Position numbers and translations under genes: made by a program
Notes under the pieces: model-generated
The model's input: only the letters and a program-made list of their open reading frames with translations
Databases searched by the model: none
What the model was told of the DNA's origin: nothing
Shown: in pieces, positions 12,401-24,400 of the stretch
Layout: each line of letters starts with the position of its first letter
Position numbering within the stretch: position 1 is the first letter of the stretch
Source of the DNA: Hippopus hippopus
Taxonomy: Eukaryota; Mollusca; Bivalvia; Cardiida; Cardiidae
Direction: 5' to 3'
Length of the DNA: 64,000 bases
Assembly: GCA_946811185.2 (NCBI GenBank)
Contig: OX328107.1
Span: forward strand, 10,567,565-10,631,564

Positions 12401-15400
12401 AGACACTTCAGAGTCCTAGCTTAGTACTGGTGAAATCCAGAAAATACATGAGTATATGAGCTGTCACTGTGATATGACCGAAATAATGCTGAAATGGCAT
12501 AAAACACCATTCAATCAATACTTTCATCACTTTCTTCACTTGTATATGTGGATTACAGCTTAACTTTTTACCATACAAAGCATATGCAGGTAAGGAATCA
12601 AAGCTGGCCCAAAGATAGAACCTGCCAGCATTTTCTCCTTTCCCCACAATGTTTTCAAAAGCTTTCTTTTTCAGGGTTGTTAAAAGTTGGTATTGTGTGG
12701 TAACTCATTTGAATTATGCATACTTCAACTATTTACCAGATAACAATGGGATTCCTCTTTAACTCTTTACCAAACGACAAAATTTTGAACTGGACCAAAT
12801 TCAAAGCATTTGCAGACAACATAACAAATGTCACTCAGATACTGAAGTTTGTTTTGGGAAGGATAGAAAACATTGTGGGAAAAGGAGAAAATGCTGGTTA
12901 CCAGCATTTTCTCCTTTTCCCACAATGTTTTCAAAAGGCTTCTTTCTCAGGGTCATTTAAAGTCGGGATTGTGTGGTAAAGGGGTAAGTCTTTACCATGC
13001 AACATTTTTTTTCACTAGTCTAATTTGAAAGCATTTCCAGACTACAAATTAGCTATAGCTCAACCGATAGAATTCCTTACTGTGTGGGTTGTAAACATCG
13101 TAGGAAAAGGAGAAAGTGCAGGTTAAAAGCATTTTCTCCTTTTTTAACGAAATATTTTAAAAGCCTCTTCTGTCGTGGTTGTTAAAACTCGTAACTGTGT
13201 GGTAAAGGGTTAACTATAGGACTCCAGAATAATGGCAAAGGTCTGTGTGAGCTCTCAGTCTGCCTATGGTGCTTCTTTTTGCAGACAATGAGGATCAAGA
13301 TCAGATTGCATAGAACATGTATGCTAATCTACACTCGCCGATACTTTGTGAGAAGTTCTTCTCAAAATAGCCTTGAAATTATTACAAATGAATTTGTCTT
13401 GTGACAGTAAATCTAAGTTTTTTTTACTTAGTGGTCAAAATTAAACCCTTTACCCCTTAATTACAATTTTTAATGAACCTGACAGAAGAGGGCTTTTAAA
13501 AACATTGTAGGAAAAGGAGAAAATGCTGGTACCAGCATTTTCTCCTTTTCACACAATGTTTAATACCCTGTCACAGACAAATTAATATCTTGAGCCACAT
13601 TCAGTTTGTTGTCTGGAAATACTTTCAAAGCAGACAAGTCTAAAATGCTGGTGTTTGGTAAAAGGTTAAAATTTAAGAACAAGAATTGAAATTCCTTTTT
13701 TTCTAGTACACAGAGATGACAGCCCTTCATCTTGCCTGTCAGAATGGTCACACTAATGTTGTCAACAGCCTGATAGAAAGTGGGGCTGACACCTCCATAC
13801 TAGATGCTGTAAGTAATTCTAAGTCTATTACACTGTACATGTTTAGTTCAGATCAAACACAACTACATGGGCGGCTCTCTGACAAAAAGGGGTCGGCTCT
13901 CTGACAAAAAGGGGTCGGCTCTCTGACAAAAAGGGGTTTAATGCATCTCTGCGATACATAATCCCAAGCAAGTCATTACATGAAGATAGATCCATAAAAA
14001 GCATTTCGTCTTATAACTGAATGAATCATGAGGTTGACTGGTCCTTTGACATGCAGAAACTTGACCACTAGTAAAAAGATTTTGACCCAGATTAGTCTGT
14101 GCAGACTGCCCAGGCTGACCTAGGTGAATATGTTATGCATGTGCATTAAACCTCTTTTTCACAGAGCATGGCAAAGATTATATAACATTACTTACACACT
14201 ACAAAATAAAGCACTTTCCTAGCTTTCAGGTTTTGATCTTTGTGATGATTATGAATTGAAGGTATTGCACAATATGCATAATATCAAGATTTCTTACTCA
14301 GCAAATTTCTATAAAACTAAACCCATAATACATTACTGCAGACTCTTTACTTTTAATCCTTTCAGTGTCATAGGCAAAAATGGGGGCTTTTGTGGACAGC
14401 ATAGATCAAGATCAGACTACACAGAGCATGCAGTCTGATTTTGGATCTATACTGCCCTCTTGTTTAGCCAAGTCTAGGTGATGAAAATCGTTCTGAGTTT
14501 CAGTGGATCATATTTTAAGCCATTAAAAAATCTCAAGCTTATATATTTGGCACTGAAACAGTTATCTCTTTAGCACATGACAAAATTTTAGACTTGTTCA
14601 AATTCAAAGCATTTGTAGATGACAAATCAAAGATGACTAAAATGATGAAACTTGCTTTTAATCGCATAGAAAACGTTGTGGGAAAAGGAGAAAATGCTGG
14701 TAACCAGTATTTTCTCCTTGTCCCACGTGTTCAAAACTTTTCTTTCTTAGGGTCTTTAAAACTCGGGATTGTGTGGTAAAGGGTTAAGTAACAGTAAACT
14801 TAACCATGATTTCCCTCTTAAATGAAGGAACAAACCAAATCTGTATACTGTCAATAATCATAAGTTTCATAAGGGCGGCCCATACAATTACAGAGTTTTC
14901 ATTGAATCAGCATATGGATGGCAAACTTACATTTCCCCCCAAGTGAAACTAATAGAAGACTGATAATTGCTTATACTGTATACGTGTATATATGTGTGTC
15001 AAAAAATTTTGCAAATTACCGATTAAGGGCATTTTGCGTACAGAAATGTGTGCAAATTCAAGACACTCATCATTTGTTGCTATTCTTGTGGTAAAATATG
15101 CAAACAGGAAAGTTTGCAAATTTTTCAAATTTGCGAAATTGCAAAAATTTCCATGTCGCAAAAATTTCCACTTATACAGTAATCACTATGTTTCAGATAT
15201 ATGAACCAGCACTGTTTTATGCAGCTAATGAAGAAATAACCAAGCTTCTGAGAGATCATGATGACAAGCTTTTATCAGAGAGGCGGGCCAATATTGAGAA
15301 AGAGAGGCAAAGAAGGCGGGACTTGTTATGGATGAGACCACCCCCACCCTACAAATCTTCTGTCACCCATAAGCAAAGGTTCAGCGAGAAACACAGAAGA

Positions 15401-18400
15401 CGTATGCAAATCAATGTGTTTGACAGACTGACAATGAGAAAGTCACAACTGCAGTGAAATGCTAATTACACATACGTAAGAAAAAAGCCATGCTCTGGCA
15501 AAAGGGGGCTTAATGCATGTCCATGAGGCATAATACCAAGTAGGTCATCACATAATTATGGATCAATACTAGCCAATTTTTTAAATGACCGACCTAATCA
15601 TGAGGTAGACTGGTCTTTTGACATACAGAAAATTGACCAATAGTGAAAAACTTTGGCCCAAGTAAGCCTGTGCACACTGTGCAGCTGACCTGGGTTGATA
15701 CTTTCCGCAGATGCATTAAGCCCCCTTTTCACAAAGCATGGTTCATATGCTATTATGTATCAGTTAAAGTCTTTACCAATCCACTAAATCTTAGACTTGT
15801 TCAAATTCATTCGTTGGCTGACGACAAATCAAATCTAGCTTTAATGGCGGGCTATGAAAAGTCAGAAAACATAGTGGGAAAAGGAGAAAATGCTGGTTAC
15901 CAGCATTTTCTCCTTTTCCCACAAGTTTTCAAAAGGCTCTTCCCTCAGGGTAGTTAAAACTCAGGGTTGTGTGGTAAAGGGTTAATCATTACCTCCTGAA
16001 AAAAGAATCTGCAGTAAATGACTAAGAAATTATTCTAAACAACAAAAATCAAGGTTTGATATTTGAAAGTATTTGAAAAACATAGTGGCCAAACAATAAA
16101 ACTGCTCATCATAAGCATTTTGTCTTTGTGTTATAATGTTCACACACACACAAAAATGCTTTCATTTGTTAATGTATTATTTGAATAATAAATGAAACCA
16201 AAACAAATGGCTTTAACGTATTCATGTCACTGTATGATCAATATATGAGTTGTGCTCAGGGAAACAGGGGTTTAATGCATCTGTATGATGCATAATACCA
16301 ATTGATAAATTTTATCACATAATTATGGATCTATAATATCCATTTTGTCTACCAACTGGCCAAGTAATGAGGTAGAATGGTCCTTGGACTTTCAGAAAAT
16401 TTACAAACATCAAAGTATTAACATGACTTTTAATACTTTTTGCAGATGCATTAAACCCCCTTTTCAAAGAGAGAATCATATGTATGTGTAAAAATTGTGG
16501 GAAAGGAGAAATTTTCATTATGAGCAATTGCTCATTTCCCACAAGTAATTAAAAAATGGTCTGTTTCAAGATGAAATGACGTTAAACAGTATAACTCGCA
16601 TTAATGTTTTAACATGCAAAGCTATCTAGATCAAAAGAATCAATCCTTTATTGACACAAAGGCCGCTTGCCATGGCCAAGTTTACTTACCACTCCATTGA
16701 GATCGAATAGGTCCTTATTTTTCTTGATCTTTTCTGTTAGTTTTTTCTGTAGATCTAATAAAGCCACATTTTCTTCTTCCGATGTAATTTGGCCTAGAAT
16801 TCTTGGGACTGGGGGTGGTGGTAGAGGTGCAAGGAAAGCTCCTGTGCCAGTCTAGACATTCAAATACAAGTAGAAGACATAGAGGATATTTGTTTTTTAC
16901 GGTGAAAGATCGGTAATATTTTCACGAGTGGTGCAGCCACGAATGAAAATATTACCGATGATGTTCACGAGATGAAATAAATTTCAATCTTTCACCGGAA
17001 AAAAAACAAATATTCTATTTATTTCATGCTTTTAACCCTTTTTTTGTGGTACTTAATCAAAATCCAGTACAGTTCTTTTCACTAATTCCCCGTGGCGTAC
17101 CCCCTCCGCACAGCAATGCATTACAATATTACGTCAAACGCGAGAAATGTAAGGTAAATTACGTCATATTTCTATCTGGTTGTGAGGCACGCGTATTTTA
17201 CCTAGGTAACTAGTGCGCGGGAACAACTGTTTCAGCCTTCAATTGAAGAGTTAGAATATAAAAATTGGTATTTTCACTGGTCGTAACCATGAAATAGCGA
17301 AAATTATTTCACCGGTATTTCTCGATAACCTATTAGAAAGCATGAAATAAAATCGTTTCAGTCATTCTTTACAAAATGACAAAATTTTAGACTTGTCCAA
17401 ACTGAAAGCTTTTACAAACGAAAAGAAAATTTGCCTTAACACTGTACCGAACGACAAAATTTTGGACCGGACCAAACTGACAGCATTTGCAGCTGACAAA
17501 TAAAATGTTGCTAAAATGATGATTCATGGAATTGATAGAGTTGAAAACATTGCGGGAAAAGGAGAAAATGCTGGTTACCAGCATTTTCTCCTTTTCCAAC
17601 AATGTTTTCAAAAGCCTTCTCTTTCAGGGTTGTTAAAAGTTGGGATTGTGTGGTAAAGGGTTAAAAATAAAATATGTTTTTGGATAAGTAGAATACCTTG
17701 TGGAAAAAAAAAAAAATCTCCTAAAGACTGTAAAAAATTGAGTATATGTGGGAAAGATATCACTCGCAACTTACAGCAGACTGTTTCTTTTTTTCTGTCT
17801 TGCAGCGAACCAATTTGGTAAATATTATTGCAGAAGGAGAAACTACTTATAATCAGCAGTTTTTCTATTTGGCACTTTCTTTTAACTTCTATATATATAA
17901 ATGAATCAAACTATAACAAATGTTGATTATCCACACAACATTGTCTGATCTATGATCTACATTTTCTACTGTTTTAAAACAAAGCAGCATTTTTTCCTTT
18001 TCCTACTATGTTTTCTACCCTATCAAAGATAAATTCCATCATTTGAGCCTTATTCAAATTGTTGACTACAAATGTTTTGAATTTTAAACATGTGTACATT
18101 TTTTGCCATGAGGGTAAAGATATTAAGAAAGTATTTCAGAATGAAACCACTAGTTTTATATCTATATATAAAACTTATAGCTATGGCAGCAGGATGGTAC
18201 AAAATATACAGGTATGTCAATGTGATAGTATAAAACTTATATCTGTGGCAGAACGATGGTATAAAACTTACAGCAATGGCAGACAGATAATATTAAACTT
18301 ACAGCAATGGCAGACAGATGGTATTAAACTTAGCTTTGGGTGAAAGACTATAAAACTTACAGCAATGGCAGACAGATGGTATAAAACTTATATCTGTGGC

Positions 18401-21400
18401 AGAGTGATGGTATAAAACTTACAGCAATGGCAGACAGATTGTATTAAACTTGCAGCAATGGCAGACAGATTGTATTAAACTTACAGCAATGGCAGACAGA
18501 TTGTATTAAACTTAGCAGCAATGGCAGACAGATGGTATAAAACTTACAGGAATGACAGAATGATGGTATAAAACTTACAGCTATGACAGACAGACTGTAT
18601 AACACCTACAGCAATGGCAGAATCATGGAATAAAACTTACAGCTATGGCAGAACCATGGAATAAAACTTACAGCAATGGCAGAACGATGGTATAAAACTT
18701 AGCTTTGGGAGAAAGACTATAAAACAAACAGCTATGGCAGAAGGATGGTATAATACTTATAGCTATGACAGAAAGACGGTATGAAACTTACAGCTATGGC
18801 AGAATTGTTGTATATAACTTATAGCCATGGCAAATTGATTGTATAAAACTTACAGCTATGGCAGAAAGAGGGTATAAAACTTACAGCTATGGCAATCAGC
18901 ATGTTCTCTCCCACAACAATCTGTACTTTTAGACCAAACAAACCATTCATACTTCTTATCTGTAATGAAGTTAACCATTCTCTCGTTTAAATAATTTTAT
19001 TTGGTATTTAGCAAATAAAACTTTACACTGGACCATTTACAAACACAACAAGTCACAAATTGGCTTGTAAACATAAACAATTCTGCAAAAAGAGACATGA
19101 AATCTTTCAACCCTTTACCACATAATCCGAAGTCGGGACACCAGTATTTTCCCCTTTTTCCACAATGTTTTCTACTCTTTCACTGAAAAAGTCCCATCAT
19201 CTGAGGGAAGGTTTATTCACCATCTGCAAAAACTTTCAATTTTGACAGTTCCAAAATTTTGTCCTCTGGTGAAGAGTTAAGCTTTACCAGTATAGCTGCT
19301 ATCCATAGTTACATTAAAATCTTCTGGCATTTTAATAAAATCGAAAGCATTTATCTAGGATTTCCTTGTACTTACATTTTCTCTTACAGATAAAAGCAAA
19401 GAAAATTAGAAAAATATCAACTGAAAGATCATCTGAAACAAGTAGACTGATATTAATAAATCAAGTAAGTTACTATTAGACACTTTAAGGCCGTAAAGAG
19501 AATACTGCAATTACAATGCCCTTTTTCGGGGGAACAAAATGCAGATCTGAGAACGTTCTTAAGAATGGTCGGTGAATACGGACCATGGGTCTTTATTCAC
19601 CAACCATTCTTAAGAAAATTCTCAGTCTTATTCTCTAAGATTTACAAAATTTAGAAAATCTTGGAGAATAAGATAAAGAATGTTCTTAATAACCCTTTAC
19701 CAAACGACAAAATTTTAGACTTGTCCAAATTGAAAGCATTTGCAGACGACAAAATAAAAGTGACTCAAGAATTGAAACTTGACTTTAGAAGAGTAGAAAA
19801 ACATTGCGGGAAAAGGAGAAAATGCTGGTTACCAGCATTTTCTCCTTTTCCCACAATGTTTTCAGAAGGCTTCTTCCTCTGAGTCGTAAAAACCAGGGAC
19901 TGTTTGGTAAAGACTTAAAAATGGTTGGTGAATACAGGCCCTGGAATCATATTCACCAACCATTCTTAAGAATATTCTTAGTCGTATTCTTAGTTGAACC
20001 TAGATTGCACATTCTGTGCAGTCAGAGTTTGATTTAAACTGTCTGCAAAAGAACCTTAACCCATTACCACACAATCCCTACTTTTGACGCCCCTGAGAAA
20101 GAAGCCTTTGGAAAACATTGTGGGAAAAGGAGAAAATGCTGGTAACCAGCATTTTCTCCTTTTCCCATAGTGTTTTCTACTCTTCCCAAACCAAATTTTA
20201 ATTTTTCAGTCACCTTTATTTTGTCGTCTGCAAATGCTTTCAATTTGGACCAGTCTAAAATTTTCTCGTGTGGTAAAGAGTTAAGTTGTCTTCGGCATCC
20301 ATTTACTGAAAAAATAAATTTTCCAAAATATATGGTAACATTTCTGAAAATTTTTAAGCATTTAAAATAGACATTGTGCACTGGTAAAATATGCCCAAAT
20401 TCCATGCATACACTCTAAATTCATTTAATATCCCCACAAATAATTTATAGAATACCACACTGAGAAATAATTCCATACAGAATGATAGCCCAATACAACA
20501 CTTAAAAGACCATTTCTTCAGTATTTCAGCCAACAGCCTGTATTTAGAGGGAAGAAAATAATTTTTCATTTTCCTCCTTGATAAAGGCCTTTGGCCAAAA
20601 TATTGAATAGAGAAAATTTATGCAGCAGAAAAAAACTAGAAATAGGTGTGTCAGAGACATGGATGTCCCCGCTAAATGGTATTGGTCACAGATATGTCAT
20701 ATGAGAGAATCAGTAGGTATTACAGAAAATTGTTGTTTTGGATAACAGCTTAGACAGGGTTAAGAAGGTTTGTTATATATATAGCCAAGCAGATAAAAGA
20801 TTATTTATACCTGATAACAAAATTGAGGACTGGTCCAAGTTGAAAGCAATATGCAGACAATAAATTATATGGTTTGTATTGCATATGGTAGAAAACTTTG
20901 TGAGAAAAAGGAGAAAATGCTGGTTTTGAGCATTAACTTCTTTTTATTCAGCATTTTCCTTAATCTTTCAACTGAGGGTTACTTATACTCAGGATTACTT
21001 TGTTGGACTTCCTCTATGAGACGGGAACAAATTGGATCGAATATTATCACACTGGACTATAGTTGAAGGGTAGGTTGCAGCCTCAATATTCTCTGGCATA
21101 GTTCTTTGGATGAGTCTTTTTAAAAACCAAAACTGTATCTTCATATCACAATTCTGCTGAGCAGGATGTAAAACTGGGTTGAACAGTCAATTTAAACATT
21201 TGACCTTCAACTGTGACCTTGACCTTGGGCGTATCGAAACAAACATGACACTAGTACTTGTTTAGGAGAACAAGTGTGTGAAGTTTTTTTGAAATCCATT
21301 GATAAATGTAGAAGTTATGCTCTGGACAAGGTCAATTTAAACATTTGACCTTCAACTGTGACCTTGACCTTGGGCGTATCGAAACAAACTTTTCGCATGA

Positions 21401-24400
21401 CACTAGTACTTGTTAAGGAGAACAAGTGTGCAAAATTATTTTGAAATCCACTGAAAAATGTAGAAGTTATGCTCCGGACAAGAATGGGACACACACACTA
21501 ACGCACACACGCACTAACACACACACACACAGAGACAGTCACAGGTAACTCTATATGCTCTTCCGCCATTTCATGGTGGGGGCATAAAAATGCTATAGTA
21601 TCTTACCTTTAACTTATTGACTAGTTGATTATGAAGTTCATATTCAATAAAGGGAAGAGTCTGAAAAAATATGGGGAAAAATGATAGAACATCCCACAAA
21701 CTGTTTATAGCATCATGTAACAAAGTCTTAACAAACAACTTTGAACTAGAGGCCCTTGGGGGCCTGAAATCGTTCTACTGGCAGTGATTTTGCTTTTCTG
21801 CAAGCATATATTTTGAATTCGTGATGCAAAAAGGAAAAGGACAAAAACAAAACAAAACAAAAAAAATGGGGTAATGTCCTTGAAACTAGGCTTGAAACCC
21901 ACTAAGACCGCATTAGTAGGCATGGTGAAGTGAACAAATAGAGAAAAAAAATTGAAGTACAATTTCTCAAAACCAATTGTTTGGAATCTAGCCAAATTTA
22001 ATAGGGTTTCAGTACACATTGTATTAAACAATCCTAGCAAATTTCAAAGAAATGTGTCTAACAATGTGGACTTTGTTGAGTAAACAATACTAAGTCATCA
22101 AATGGCTACTTTTCCTAACCTGATATCTAGATTTTCTTCACTCTTAATAGAGTTCAATCCCTTGATGAACCAAATAATCTATGCAAGTTTCAAATGAACT
22201 GGATCAAAAATGCTGACTTCATTGTTAGGCAATGACGTCAGCAATTGAAATTATCAACTTTAAATGGCTACTTTTCCCATACTGATTGTCAGATTTTTTT
22301 TTCAAAATCATTAGGGTTTAAGCTATTGATGAGATAAACAAACTATGCAAGTTTCACAAAAATCTGACCACAAATGTAGACTTTATCGCATAAACAAGAA
22401 ATGGAAATTTTCAACTTCAAATGGCCACTTTTCCCATACCGATTGTCAGAGTTTTTTCAAAATCAATAGGGTTCAAGCTATTGATGACATAAACAAAATG
22501 TGCATGTTTCATGAAAAAAATCTAACCACAAATGCAGACTTTATTGTGTAAACAAGAAAAGGACTAATGGACGGACAGACAGAAACCACACCATGACATA
22601 AGCTCTGCTGGCTTTCAGCCAGTAGAGCTAAAAACTAAATAGAGGATATTTGTTTTTTTACGGTGAAAGATCGAAATTTATTTCATCGAGTGAACATCAT
22701 CAGTAATATTTTCACGAGTGGCACAGCCAAATATTCAAATAAATAATATATTAACAAATAAACAAATATTCTATTTATTTCATGCTTTTAACCCTTTTTT
22801 GGGGGGAACTTACATCAAAATCCAGTGCAGTTTTTTTCGCTTATTCCCCGTGGCGTACCCCCTCCGCATAGCAACGCATTACAATATTACGTCAAGCCCG
22901 AGAAATGTAAGGTAAATTACGTCATATTTCCATCTGGTTGTGAGGCACGTGCATTTTACCTAGGTAACTAGTGTGCGGAAACAACTGTTTCTGCCTTCAA
23001 TTGAAGAGTTAGAATATTAAAATCGGTATTTTCACTGGTCATAACCATGAAATATTGAAAAATATTTCACCGATATTTCTCGATAACCTACCGGAAAGCA
23101 TGAAATAATACGGGATATCTAAAATACGGATAATCAAAATTTAGTAAGTTACTATCTCTTCACCAGGCAAAAAAATCTTAGATTTGTCCATATTGAAAAC
23201 ATTATCAGATGACAATTTAATTGTGCCTCAAATGATTGAATGTGTCCTTAACTCTTTACCAAACGACAAAATTTTAGATTGGTCCAAATTGAAAGCACTT
23301 GCAGACGACAAAATAAACGTAACTCAAAAATTGAAATTTGTTTCCAGCAGGGTAGAAAACATTGTGGGAAAAGGAGAAAATGCTGGTTACCAGCATTTTC
23401 TCCTTTTCCAACAATGTTTTCAAAAGGCTTCTATCTCAGGGTCATAAAAACCAGGGATTGTTTTGTAAAGGGTTAATAGGGTAAAAATAATTGTGGGAAA
23501 ACAAGAAAATGCTGGTGAACACAAGCATTTTCTTCTTTTCCCACAATGTTTTCAAAAGTGTTCTTCCTCAGGATTGGTAGAATTAAACATAAATGCAATA
23601 GAAAATCTTTTGGTAGGAGGAAAAATTTGTTTGTAACAACAAACTGATCCTTTCACTACAGTGTTTTCAAAAGTGGTTACATCAAAAAAGTAGAATGCAG
23701 TACCAAATTTCAAACCCGACTTCTAATTCCAAGACAAACTCTCTGATTGAGACAACAGGGGAAAAAGGAAAGAACTTCTTTTCAAAAAATATTGTCTAGA
23801 CTCATCCAAACAACACAATTTCAGACTTGTCCGATTGAATAAATTTGCTGACTGTTACGGGAGACCACTCCTTCATGCATGGCTTCATCCCGATTTAAAT
23901 ACAATACCTAGCAACTGCGTTTGGGAGAATTCTCTTTAGCTCAGTGGTTATGGTATTGGTCTTTTAAACCTCGAAAAACGAGGATATTTGTCCGCAAGGG
24001 TTCGAATCCCGCCAGGTGCGGTTTGCATTTGAGCTATGCATTTGTTGCGAACTTCCATGTTCGTAAGATGGGGGCTCGTCCGGGATTGGCCATTGAGCCA
24101 TTAATCCCATTTGTTGTCCAAAAACGGACTTTCTGCCTAATAAAGCTCTGAGTCATCAATAAATGATGACTTTAAGAGGGGGTGTGTTACAGGAGACCAC
24201 TCCTTCATGCATGGCTTCATCCCGATTTAAATACAATACCTAGCAACTGCGTTTGGGAGAATTCTCTTTAGCTCAGTGGTTATGGTATTGGTCTTTTAAA
24301 CCTCGAAAAACGAGGATATTTGTCCGCAAGGGTTCGAATCCCGCCAGGTGCGGTTTGCATTTGAGCTATGCATTTGTTGCGAACTTCCATGTTCGTAAGA

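Larger units (their letters stand above)
3838..16689 (-). other. C2CD5 intron 18 (12.9 kb), host of the ankyrin gene
   Basis: Runs between exon 18 and exon 19. Contains the whole plus-strand ankyrin gene (9805-15457), about fifteen MITE copies, SINEs of two to three families and foldback elements C and D. Between 7320 and 8230 there is little recognisable repeat; the only coding signal there is the weak exon-like segment at 7718-7794. Confidence 0.9.

Noticed and set aside
17805..17816. Micro-exon on plus between TGTCTTGCAG and GTAAAT
   Set aside because: Only 12 bases, and the following sequence is a degraded MITE; no partner exon.
23930..24020. Five tandem functional tRNA-Lys(TTT) genes
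   Set aside because: The A and B boxes and a TTT-containing loop are present, but there is no proper acceptor stem and the anticodon stem is weak; better read as a tRNA-derived part of an LTR.
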